Below are positions 1-6,623 of a stretch of DNA of 64,000 bases, piece after piece. Source of the stretch: Corynebacterium nuruki S6-4 (GTDB taxonomy: Bacteria; Actinomycetota; Actinomycetes; Mycobacteriales; Mycobacteriaceae); assembly GCF_007970465.1 (NCBI RefSeq), contig NZ_CP042429.1:1488001-1552000 (forward strand), given 5' to 3'. A program made the translations under genes and the position numbers. The notes below the pieces were generated by a model, which made no database searches, was not told the origin of the DNA, and saw nothing but the letters and a program-made list of their open reading frames with translations. How positions within the stretch are numbered: position 1 is the first letter of the stretch; each line of letters begins with the position of its first letter.

Positions 1-377
1 GCCTTCTCGCTGGCGAGGATGATGTCGCCCATCATCGCCAGTTCACAGCCGCCGCCGAGGGCGTAGCCGGTGACCGCGGAGATGATCGGAGTCTGGATCG
101 TGTTGACCTGCTCCCAGAGGGCGTAGAACCGCTTGAGCTTGATGTCGGGCCAGGTCTGGTCCTTCATCTGGGTGATGTCCGCGCCGGCGGCGAAGGCCTT
201 CTCGCTGCCGGTGACGACGACAGCCCCGATGCCGGCGTCCGCGTCGAAGCCGGCGAGGGCGTCCACCACCTCCTCCATGACGGTCTGGTTGAGGGCGTTG
301 AGCGCCTTCGGCCGGTTGAGGGTGATGGTCGCGACCCGGCCGTCGACCGAGGTCAGAATCGTCTCGTAGTCAGTCAT
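1..377 (-). CDS. enoyl-CoA hydratase/isomerase family protein (3' part outside window)
   Basis: The reading frame runs leftward from an ATG at 377 and leaves the window open. The first 125 residues have the crotonase-fold N-terminus: a short beta start with TILTSVDGRVATITLNRP, the oxyanion-hole segment FAAGADITQM near residue 63, and the family signature TGYALGGGCELAMMGDIILA near residues 104-123. The family hydrates trans-2-enoyl-CoA thioesters in fatty-acid beta-oxidation. It is divergent from cysK with a 134-bp gap and is probably transcribed on its own. The catalytic Glu region lies beyond the visible part, so hydratase versus isomerase activity cannot be decided here. Confidence 0.9.
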   Translation of the reverse strand, partial: MTDYETILTSVDGRVATITLNRPKALNALNQTVMEEVVDALAGFDADAGIGAVVVTGSEKAFAAGADITQMKDQTWPDIKLKRFYALWEQVNTIQTPIISAVTGYALGGGCELAMMGDIILASEK

Positions 378-439
378 GGGGACCATTGTGACACGGCGGC
401 CCCGGCGGACGGTGTCTCGACGGATCCCGCGGCGGAATG

Positions 440-477
440 TATACTGGCGCCAGACCTAGACAGACAGATCGGTCTGT
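440..477 (+). promoter_or_regulatory. cysK promoter with McbR-like operator
   Basis: A -10 hexamer TATACT (440-445) is followed by the inverted repeat CAGAC-AGATCG-GTCTG (461-476), extended by one base on each side to ACAGAC/GTCTGT. This matches the geometry of the corynebacterial McbR operator (TAGAC-N6-GTCTA). It lies just after the predicted transcription start, a position that fits repression. No convincing -35 is visible. Similar boxes precede two organosulfur operons at 36569 and 41831. Confidence 0.55.
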
Positions 478-511
478 TTGAACGGCAAACCAGGAAGGCC
501 TCTTCGGAACA

Positions 512-1447
512 ATGGGAAAGATCTACGACAACGTCACCGACCTGATCGGCAACACTCCGCTGGTCAAGCTCAACAAGATCGGCGCTGACCTGCCGGGCAA
601 CATCGTCGTCAAGCTGGAGTCCGCCAACCCGGGTAACTCCGTCAAGGACCGCATCGGAGCCGCCATCATCGACGCCGCCGTCGCCTCCGGCGAGCTCAAG
701 CCCGGCGGCACCATCGTCGAGGCCACCTCCGGCAACACCGGTATCGCCCTGGCCACCGTCGGCGCCGCCCGCGGCTACAAGGTCATCCTGACCATGCCGG
801 AGTCCATGTCGCTGGAGCGTCGCATCATGCTGCGCGCCCTCGGTGCCGAGCTCGTCCTCACCCCGCCGCCGGCCGGCATGCAGGGTGCTGTCGACAAGGC
901 CAACGAGATCGTCGAGAACACCGACAACGCCGTCCTCGCCCGCCAGTTCGCCAACCCGGCCAACCCGGAGGCCCACTACAAGACCACCGGCCCGGAGGTC
1001 TGGGCGGACACCGACGGCAAGGTCGGCGTCTTCATCGCCGGCATCGGCACCGGCGGCACCATCTCCGGTACCGGCAAGTACCTCAAGGAGCAGAACCCCG
1101 ACGTCCAGATCGTCGGCGTCGAGCCGAAGGATTCCCCGCTGCTGACCGAGGGCAAGTTCGGCCCGCACAAGATCCAGGGCATCGGCACCAACTTCTTCCC
1201 GGACAACCTCGACCGCGACATCCTCGACGGCGTCTACGACGCGACCATCGAGGAGTCCGTGAAGTGGGCCCGTGAGATCGCCGCCCAGGAGGGCATCCTC
1301 GTCGGTATCTCCACCGGTGCGAACATCGCCGCCGCGGTCGCCGAGGCCGAGAAGCCGGAGAACAAGGACAAGCTCATCGTCGTCATCGTCGCCGACTTCG
1401 GCGAGCGCTACGTCTCCACCCTGCTGTTCGACGACCTGCGCGACTGA
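512..1447 (+). CDS. cysK: cysteine synthase A (O-acetylserine sulfhydrylase)
   Basis: PLP enzyme that makes L-cysteine from O-acetylserine and sulfide in the cytoplasm. The 311-residue length is normal for CysK. Visible motifs are the PLP lysine in NSVKDRIG (K45), the substrate loop TSGNTG (72-77), the phosphate-binding GTGGT (179-183) and the C-terminal GISTGAN segment. The ATG at 512 follows the purine-rich stretch GGAAGGCC. The gene for the preceding pathway step, cysE, lies 182 bp downstream on the same strand, separated by a strong hairpin and with its own start region. The McbR-like box upstream suggests repression when sulfur is plentiful. Confidence 0.97.
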   Translation: MGKIYDNVTDLIGNTPLVKLNKIGADLPGNIVVKLESANPGNSVKDRIGAAIIDAAVASGELKPGGTIVEATSGNTGIALATVGAARGYKVILTMPESMSLERRIMLRALGAELVLTPPPAGMQGAVDKANEIVENTDNAVLARQFANPANPEAHYKTTGPEVWADTDGKVGVFIAGIGTGGTISGTGKYLKEQNPDVQIVGVEPKDSPLLTEGKFGPHKIQGIGTNFFPDNLDRDILDGVYDATIEESVKWAREIAAQEGILVGISTGANIAAAVAEAEKPENKDKLIVVIVADFGERYVSTLLFDDLRD

Positions 1448-1495
1448 TCGCGCCCGATCGCGACTGACCGTGTCCGCCCCGTCGGCGGCACACCA

Positions 1496-1542
1496 CGCCC
1501 CGGCGTCCCCGGTCCCCACCACGGACCGGCGGCGTCGGGGTG
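1496..1542 (+). terminator. hairpin between cysK and cysE
   Basis: GC-rich inverted repeat with inner arms GGTCC (1511-1515) and GGACC (1523-1527), extended outward by imperfect pairing of the cccggcgtcccc and ggcggcgtcgggg segments. There is no real T tract. It is a likely intrinsic terminator or attenuating hairpin after cysK. Confidence 0.45.
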
Positions 1543-1629
1543 TTCCTATACCATTACTGTCACAGACGTCACACTGTGAAGCACCGACAAGCACGGACAA
1601 GCACCGAAACCCCGAAGGAGGACGCGCCG

Positions 1630-2214
1630 GTGAGCCTACTGAGCACGTTGAAAGAGGACCTGGACAGCGCGCGGACGCATGACCCCGCCGCCCGCGGCAA
1701 CGTCGAGAACGCCATCGTCTACTCCGGCCTCCACGCCATCTGGAGCCACCGGCTGGCCCACCGGCTGTGGACCTCCGGACTCAAGGGGCCGGCCCGCATC
1801 CTGAGTCAGTTCACCCGCTTCCTCACCGGCATCGAGATCCACCCCGGCGCCACCATCGGACGCCGCTTCTTCATCGACCACGGCATGGGTGTGGTGATCG
1901 GCGAGACCGCCGAGATCGGCGATGACGTGATGCTGTACCACGGCGTGACCCTCGGCGGCTCCGAACTCGTCCAGCGCAAGCGCCACCCCACCATCGGCGA
2001 CGGCGTGATGGTCGGCGCCGGCGCCAAGGTGCTGGGTCCGATCACCATCGGCGCCGGGTCGGCGATCGGTGCGAACGCCGTGGTGACCAAGGACGCCCCG
2101 CCGGACTCGATCCTCATCGGCATCCCCGCGAAGATCCGGCACCGCCAGCCCGACGAGCACGTCCCGCTGGTTGAGCCGGCCTCCTACGTCGACGACCTGC
2201 AGAACAACATCTGA
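1630..2214 (+). CDS. cysE: serine O-acetyltransferase
   Basis: Transfers acetyl from acetyl-CoA to L-serine, giving the substrate for CysK. I chose the GTG at 1630 because GAAGGAGGA ends 7 bp upstream and the alpha-helical SAT N-terminus ([22 protein letters not shown]) begins there; a further ATG in frame at 1540 has no such support. The product is 194 residues, typical of the short actinobacterial SATs. The C-terminal half is a left-handed beta-helix with hexapeptide repeats ([22 protein letters not shown] and [28 protein letters not shown]). The catalytic His of [15 protein letters not shown] is present. Confidence 0.95.
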   Translation: MSLLSTLKEDLDSARTHDPAARGNVENAIVYSGLHAIWSHRLAHRLWTSGLKGPARILSQFTRFLTGIEIHPGATIGRRFFIDHGMGVVIGETAEIGDDVMLYHGVTLGGSELVQRKRHPTIGDGVMVGAGAKVLGPITIGAGSAIGANAVVTKDAPPDSILIGIPAKIRHRQPDEHVPLVEPASYVDDLQNNI

Positions 2215-2257
2215 GGACGCCGGGGGCCTGTCGTTCCCGTACCGCCGCAGTGGAGCC

Positions 2258-2319
2258 GTGACGCGAGTTGACCCGATTCTGCCGCTTTCGGGGAACTGAA
2301 TCGTCCGAACCGGGTCAGC
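2258..2319. repeat. 62-bp palindromic repeat, family R2, copy A
   Basis: Identical over 62 bp to the copy at 2543-2604 in the same orientation, with a diverged copy at 46401-46455. The ends GTTGACCCGATTC and GAACCGGGTCAGC form an imperfect palindrome of about 53 bp. It lies in the 541-bp gap between cysE and the tRNA genes, where I see no coding sequence. Confidence 0.8.
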
Positions 2320-2399
2320 TCGGGACACCGTCGACATGTCGCACCACCGGCTCGGGGGAGACGCATTGTGACCGTGAACCCGGCCGCGGCGTCCGGTCC

Positions 2400-2510
2400 G
2401 GCAGCGCACTTGTTCGGCCGGCAGCGCACCTGTTCGACCGGCAGGCCAAAACTACGCCGGAGACGGTGGTGAACGGCGTTTTGGCCTGCCGTGCCGACGG
2501 TTGCGCTGCC
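2400..2510. repeat. 20-bp phased inverted array with 51-bp core, locus 1
   Basis: GGCAGCGCA units start at 2400 and 2420, and GGCAGGCCA at 2440. The mirrored units TGGCCTGCC and TGCGCCTGCC-like TGCGCTGCC end at 2490 and 2510. Spacing is exactly 20 bp on each side. The core from 2440 to 2490 is 51 bp and palindromic (GGCAGGCCAAAAC.../...GTTTTGGCCTGCC). The same geometry occurs at 22152 and 30985. The array sits between the two direct R2 copies. Confidence 0.75.
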
Positions 2511-2542
2511 ACCGACCGGCCAGCCATCCCCAGGACGTCGTG

Positions 2543-2604
2543 GTGACGCGAGTTGACCCGATTCTGCCGCTTTCGGGGAACTGAATCGTCCGAACCGGGT
2601 CAGC
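2543..2604. repeat. 62-bp palindromic repeat, family R2, copy B
   Basis: Direct repeat of 2258-2319 with no mismatch. Similarity to the third copy at 46401 continues about 90 bp past the repeat, through the motif gacacacattctgacca near 2661, so B and the third copy share a longer unit. Confidence 0.8.
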
Positions 2605-2713
2605 CGGGGGCAGGGGTTGACGAAGAAGGGCTGGGTCGGCCGATAACACGCCCACAACAGACACACATTCTGACCATTAACCCACGAACTACATAGGGAC
2701 ACCACCCGGGCAC

Positions 2714-2754
2714 GGCGAAACCCCCGCGGAATCTCTTCCGCGGGGGTTTTCGCT
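2714..2754 (-). terminator. terminator of the tRNA transcription unit
   Basis: Perfect-arm hairpin GCGAAACCCCCGCGGA / TCCGCGGGGGTTTTCGC around a 6-base loop, immediately 3' of tRNA-Phe on the minus strand. Confidence 0.75.
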
Positions 2755-2755
2755 G

Positions 2756-2831
2756 TGGTGCCCAGACCAGGGATCGAACCAGGGACCTTACACTTTTCAG
2801 GCGTACGCTCTACCAACTGAGCTATCTGGGC
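2756..2831 (-). tRNA. tRNA-Phe (GAA)
   Basis: 76 nt including an encoded CCA. The acceptor arm GCCCAGA pairs with TCTGGGC, the D loop carries AGTTGGTAGA, the anticodon loop CTGAAAA gives GAA, and the T arm is GGTTCGATCC. It lies 20 bp from tRNA-Asp on the same strand and ends at the hairpin 2714-2754. Confidence 0.96.
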
Positions 2832-2851
2832 AAGAAGGGCGAACCCTTTTG

Positions 2852-2925
2852 CGACCCTGATGGGACTTGAACCCACGACCTCCGCCGTGACAGGGCGGCG
2901 CGCTAACCAACTGCGCCACAGGGCC
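2852..2925 (-). tRNA. tRNA-Asp (GTC)
   Basis: 74 nt without encoded CCA. The acceptor GGCCCTG pairs with CAGGGTC (one G-T pair), the anticodon loop CTGTCAC gives GTC, and the T loop is GGTTCAAGTCC. It is the promoter-proximal tRNA of a two-gene unit. Confidence 0.96.
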
Positions 2926-3082
2926 GTGCAACGTCCACCCCGGTATGACCCGGAGTGTCTCGCACGAGACGATACTGTACACAGACTCCGACTGGGGCTG
3001 CAAACCAGCATGTCAGCGGCACTTTCGCTCTGCTGCCGGACACTGCCGGACGCCGCAGGCGGCTGTCGGGGGCTACCAGCCG

Positions 3083-4198
3083 CTACTGGGCGTCCAGCCA
3101 GGCGTTGATGCCGCCCGGGTAACTGGTCCCGTCGATTCCGGACGCCGCGAGGATGTCCACCGCCTCGGCCGACCGCACACCGGCGGCACAGTAGACGACG
3201 AGGGGGCGTCCGGCCGCGGTAGCCTCCCCGGCGAGCTCCCGGGCCACCGGAGGGACGGCCTCCCGCAGGGTGCTGAGGGGGACATTGACGGCGTCCGGCA
3301 TGTGGAAGGCGTCGAACTCGTCGGGCTCGCGGACGTCCATGAGCACCGCACCGGTGAGATCGGGCAGGTCGACCGGGTCATCACCGGTGGAGTCGGCCGG
3401 CACCGGATCGCCGTGGGCGGCGTCCTCCGGCACCCCGGTGACCCGGTCCTTCACCCGCTGCGCCACCGTCGGATCCGCGGCGACCGGCAGATACTCCCAC
3501 ACCCCGGTCAGGCCCGTGTAGTAGCCGAGCTTCCCGGTCAGCGGTTCGCCGATCCCGGTCACCAGCTTCACCGCCTCCAGCGCCATCGCGGAGCCGACGA
3601 CGCCCACCAGTGGGCCGAGCACCCCACCGACCGCGCAGGACGGCACCGATCCGGCCGGCGGGGCGACGGGGAAGACATCCTCGTACACCGGGCCGTGGCC
3701 GGCCCAGAACACCGACAGCTGCGCATCGAACCCCAGGATCGACCCCCACACGTGCGGCACGCCGAGCACCGCGCACGCATGGGAGGCGGCGTAGCGGGCG
3801 TCGAAATTGTCGGTGCCGTCGAGCACGACATCGGCACCGCGCAGCAGATCGACGGCACCGGACGCCGTCAGGCGCCGCTGCACGACCGTCACCTCGATCT
3901 CCGGGTTGCGTTCCAGCATCTCGCGTTTCGCCGACAGTGCCTTCGGCTCGCCGACGGCCGCGGTCTCGTGGATGACCTGACGGTGCAGGTTGGACAGTTC
4001 CACCACGTCATCGTCGATGACGGTCACGTGGCCGACTCCGGCGGCGGCGAGGTACAGCAGCGCCGGGGAGCCGAGCCCGCCGGCGCCGATGACGGCGATG
4101 TGGGCCTGTTTCAGCGCGGCCTGCCCGGGGCGTCCGAAACCGTCGAGGACGAGCTGGCGGCGGTACCGGGAGAGTTCGCGCGGACTGAAGTCGCTCAC
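3083..4198 (-). CDS. moeB: MoeB/MoeZ-type sulfur-carrier adenylyltransferase with rhodanese domain
   Basis: Adenylates the C-terminal Gly-Gly of MoaD (or a related carrier) before sulfur loading. 371 residues: an E1-like ThiF/MoeB domain in the first two thirds (ATP loop VIGAGGLGSPALLYLAAAG, metal/arginine segment VELSNLHRQ, catalytic region GSVPSCAVGG) and a C-terminal rhodanese domain with the active-site loop YCAAGVRS and PGGINAWL end. The GTG at 4198 overlaps the moaE stop by GTGA, which fixes the start. The zinc-binding CxxC usually found just before the PSCA segment is absent (GPVYEDVFPV instead). The domain order matches mycobacterial MoeZ, so service to other carriers such as ThiS or CysO is possible. 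Confidence 0.9.
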   Translation of the reverse strand: MSDFSPRELSRYRRQLVLDGFGRPGQAALKQAHIAVIGAGGLGSPALLYLAAAGVGHVTVIDDDVVELSNLHRQVIHETAAVGEPKALSAKREMLERNPEIEVTVVQRRLTASGAVDLLRGADVVLDGTDNFDARYAASHACAVLGVPHVWGSILGFDAQLSVFWAGHGPVYEDVFPVAPPAGSVPSCAVGGVLGPLVGVVGSAMALEAVKLVTGIGEPLTGKLGYYTGLTGVWEYLPVAADPTVAQRVKDRVTGVPEDAAHGDPVPADSTGDDPVDLPDLTGAVLMDVREPDEFDAFHMPDAVNVPLSTLREAVPPVARELAGEATAAGRPLVVYCAAGVRSAEAVDILAASGIDGTSYPGGINAWLDAQ

Positions 4199-4662
4199 AA
4201 TCCCACCCAGTCCGTCGAGCCGTCGGTGTGTTCCTGTTCCTTCCAGATCGGCACCTCGGACTTCACCCGGGTCGCGAACTCGGCGATCGCCTCGAAGGCG
4301 GGGCCGCGGTGTGCGGCGGCGACGACCACGAGGAAGGCCAGGTCGCCGATGTCCAGCGAGCCGGTGCGGTGCTCGGCCCACAGCCGGATCTCCGGGTGGG
4401 CGCGCACCGTCTCCTCGGCGATCGCCGCCAGGGCGGCGGGGGCGGTCGGATGGTGGGTGTAGTCGAGTTTCGTCACACCCGTGCCGTTGTCGTGGTCGCG
4501 GACGGTGCCCTCGAAGGTCACCAGGGCGCCCATCGCGCGGGTCTGCGTGGTGAGTTTCGCGGCGGCGAGATGGTCCTCCAACGGGTCGGCGGAGATGGCG
4601 GTGTGGACGACGGTGCCGGTCTGCTCGGCGACGTAGTCCGGGTCGGTGGCGGGATCACTCAT
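4195..4662 (-). CDS. moaE: molybdopterin synthase catalytic subunit
   Basis: Large subunit of MPT synthase, which with thiocarboxylated MoaD converts cyclic pyranopterin monophosphate to molybdopterin. 155 residues, normal length. It has the VTFEGTVRDHDNG motif, the HHPTAPA segment, HRTGSLDIGDLAFLVVVAAAHRGPAFEA and the C-terminal catalytic-lysine region RVKSEVPIWKEQE. I chose ATG 4662 over GTG 4668 because the GGAAGGAG is then about 9 bp away. It overlaps mog at its 5' end and the moeB-like gene at its 3' end. Confidence 0.95.
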   Translation of the reverse strand: MSDPATDPDYVAEQTGTVVHTAISADPLEDHLAAAKLTTQTRAMGALVTFEGTVRDHDNGTGVTKLDYTHHPTAPAALAAIAEETVRAHPEIRLWAEHRTGSLDIGDLAFLVVVAAAHRGPAFEAIAEFATRVKSEVPIWKEQEHTDGSTDWVGL

Positions 4663-5137
4663 GGTCACCGGCTCCTTCCAGTTGTGCGGTGATGTGGTCG
4701 AGGACGGGGTCGAGAACGGCGATGCCGTCCTTCACGCCGCCGCGGGAGCCGGGCAGCGTCATGATGAACGAGCGGCGGACCACCCCGGCGACCGCACCGG
4801 ACAGCAGTGCGGTCGGTACCCCGTTGTCCGCGCCCCGCCGCCACACCGCCGCCGGCAGGCCCGGCAGTTCGTGGGTCAGGTGGGGACGCACCGAGGCGAC
4901 CGTCCGGTCACCGGGGCTGATACCGGTGCCGCCGGTGGTGAGCACGATCCGCGGCAGGTCCGCCGACTGCAGCAGGTCATCAAGGTAGGCGGGGATGTCG
5001 CTGTCAGCGACGATGACCGGGTCGGGAGTGTCGTAGCCGCGGCCGCGCAGCCAGTCGACGAGCAGTGGGCCGGTCCGGTCGGTGTACTCCCCCGCGGCGG
5101 CCCGGGTCGAGGCGACGACGACGAGTGCGGTGGTCAT
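4655..5137 (-). CDS. mog: molybdopterin adenylyltransferase (MogA/MoaB family)
   Basis: Activates molybdopterin by adenylation before molybdate insertion. 160 residues with MTTALVVVAS start, the family motif TTGGTGISPGDRTVASVRP (about residues 71-89) and the C-terminal LPGSRGGVKDGI. The ATG at 5137 shares ATGA with the moaC stop. The gene has no separate promoter and is the second cistron of moaC-mog-moaE-moeB. MogA and MoaB cannot be separated from the sequence alone, so the symbol is provisional. Confidence 0.9.
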   Translation of the reverse strand: MTTALVVVASTRAAAGEYTDRTGPLLVDWLRGRGYDTPDPVIVADSDIPAYLDDLLQSADLPRIVLTTGGTGISPGDRTVASVRPHLTHELPGLPAAVWRRGADNGVPTALLSGAVAGVVRRSFIMTLPGSRGGVKDGIAVLDPVLDHITAQLEGAGDHE

Positions 5138-5652
5138 CGGAGGTCCCCCGCCGCGTCGGCACGCACGTCCCACGAGCCGGACTTGCCGCCGGATTTCGCC
5201 AGGACGTGCACGTCCTCGATCACGCCGTGCTTGTCGACCGCCTTGATCATGTCGTAGACGGTGAGGGCGGCGCTGGTGACGGCGGTGAGCGCCTCCATCT
5301 CCACGCCGGTCACGCCGCGGGTCTTCACCGAGGCCTCGATACGCACGGCGTCCTCCTCGCGGACGAAGTCGACGGTGATCTTCCCCAGCGGCAGCGGATG
5401 GCACAGCGGGATGATCTCGGGTGTCTTCTTCGCGCCCATGATGCCGGCGACGCGGGCGACGGGCAGGGCGTCCCCCTTGGGCAGGCCCTCATTGCCGGGA
5501 TCGAAGATCATGTCCAGGACATCGGGCCTGGTGCGCACCCGTCCGGTCGCCACCGCGGTGCGGCTCGTCTCGTTCTTTCCGGTGACGTCGACCATGTGCG
5601 CCGAGCCGTCCTCGCGGACGTGGGTGAGGTGGGTGGATTCCGTGCTGCTCAT
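5134..5652 (-). CDS. moaC: cyclic pyranopterin monophosphate synthase
   Basis: Acts with MoaA to turn the GTP-derived intermediate into cyclic pyranopterin monophosphate. 172 residues. Signature blocks are MVDVTGKNETSRTA, PLCHPLPL, VKTRGVTGVEMEALTAV and the catalytic-lysine segment DMIKAVDK. The ATG at 5652 lies 8 bp after a TAACCT -10 element (5661-5666, minus strand), so the message is probably leaderless. First gene of the leftward moaC-mog-moaE-moeB operon. Confidence 0.96.
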   Translation of the reverse strand: MSSTESTHLTHVREDGSAHMVDVTGKNETSRTAVATGRVRTRPDVLDMIFDPGNEGLPKGDALPVARVAGIMGAKKTPEIIPLCHPLPLGKITVDFVREEDAVRIEASVKTRGVTGVEMEALTAVTSAALTVYDMIKAVDKHGVIEDVHVLAKSGGKSGSWDVRADAAGDLR

Positions 5653-5732
5653 AGGTGTCCAGGTTACGCGGCGCACCGGACACTGCCACGCCCCGCCGCC
5701 ACTGTCCCGGCACCGGCCTACACTGGGTCATC
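5653..5732. promoter_or_regulatory. divergent leaderless promoters of moaC and moaD
   Basis: The 80-bp gap holds TACACT (5719-5724) reading right, 8 bp before the moaD ATG, and TAACCT (5666-5661) reading left, 8 bp before the moaC ATG. That spacing puts each transcription start at or next to the start codon. No clear -35 boxes are visible. Confidence 0.5.
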
Positions 5733-6011
5733 ATGGTTGAGATCCACTATTTCGCGGCCGCACGCGCGGCGCGCGGTGTAGCAGAAGAACGACTCGGGGA
5801 TGCGCAGGCCACCGGCACACTCGCCGCACTGCTCGACACCCTCGGCGCACGCCACACCGACGAGACCGCCGGCGGTATGACCCTCGCCCGGGTCTTCGAC
5901 CGGTGCAGCTTCCTCGTCGACGGCCGCACCGTCACCCGGGCGGACGCCGCCACCGTCGACCTCGGCACCGTCACCCGTGTCGATGTCCTCCCCCCGTTCG
6001 CAGGCGGTTAG
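5733..6011 (+). CDS. moaD: molybdopterin synthase sulfur-carrier subunit
   Basis: Small subunit of MPT synthase that carries the sulfur as a C-terminal thiocarboxylate. 92 residues with a ubiquitin-like beta-grasp pattern (VEIHYFAAARAARG start, VLVDG-like FLVDGRTV turn) and the essential PPFAGG end with terminal Gly-Gly. The ATG at 5733 is the start because the beta strand VEIHYFA begins there and the -10 sits 8 bp upstream. The stop codon abuts the mobA ATG. Confidence 0.93.
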   Translation: MVEIHYFAAARAARGVAEERLGDAQATGTLAALLDTLGARHTDETAGGMTLARVFDRCSFLVDGRTVTRADAATVDLGTVTRVDVLPPFAGG

Positions 6012-6623
6012 ATGACTGTGCCGACCAACCCGACAAGCCCGACCAGCCACGCGATCATCGTCGCCGGAGGCGCCGGATCCCGGCTCCACGCCTCCGCCCC
6101 GGCCCGCACGCCCGACAAACCGCTGCTCACCGACTTCACCGGACGCCGCCTCATCGACACGGTCCTGGAGGCCTGCGCCGCTGCGGACTGCGCCACCCGG
6201 ATCGTCGTCGGCCCGCCGATGGACCTGCCGGAGGATGTCCTGCGGACCCGGGAGGACCCGCCGCTCGCCGGCCCGGCCGCCGCTGTCGCAGCCGGGGTCC
6301 GGATGCTGGAGACCACCGGGGCGTCCGACGACGACCTGGTCCTGCTGCTCGCCGCCGACCTCGTCAACCCCGGCCGTGCGGTCACCGCACTGGCCGCCGG
6401 CGGCCCCGGGATCGGGGTGACCGGTGGTCGACTGCAGCCGCTGCTCTCCGCCGTGCGGCTGGCCGATCTGCGGAACGCCACCGCCGGCGACCTCACCGAC
6501 CAGTCCGTCATGCGGATCCTCAAGCACCTCGACCTGCCGGAACTGCCGTTGCCCGGCGGCACCGCCACCGACATCGACACCTGGCAGGATGCCCTCACCC
6601 ACGGCTACGGAAGGCCACAATGA
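6012..6623 (+). CDS. mobA: MobA-like molybdenum cofactor guanylyltransferase
   Basis: Predicted to attach GMP (or CMP) to molybdopterin to form the dinucleotide cofactor. 203 residues with the nucleotidyltransferase loop IIVAGGAGSRLHA and a conserved lysine in TPDKPLL, then [13 protein letters not shown] and a DLVNP acidic region in place of the usual D-x-P. The DNA follows the moaD stop directly and ends in ATGA shared with moeA, so it is translationally coupled on both sides. GTP or CTP specificity cannot be read from the sequence. Confidence 0.87.
   Translation: MTVPTNPTSPTSHAIIVAGGAGSRLHASAPARTPDKPLLTDFTGRRLIDTVLEACAAADCATRIVVGPPMDLPEDVLRTREDPPLAGPAAAVAAGVRMLETTGASDDDLVLLLAADLVNPGRAVTALAAGGPGIGVTGGRLQPLLSAVRLADLRNATAGDLTDQSVMRILKHLDLPELPLPGGTATDIDTWQDALTHGYGRPQ

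Noticed and set aside
374..1600. Long open frame opposite cysK
   Set aside because: Antisense shadow of a GC-rich gene; composition is Asp/Gly/Val/Leu-rich and shows no domain.
2320..2399. Small gene between the R2 repeats
   Set aside because: Open frames here overlap repeat DNA, lack ribosome sites and show no protein features.
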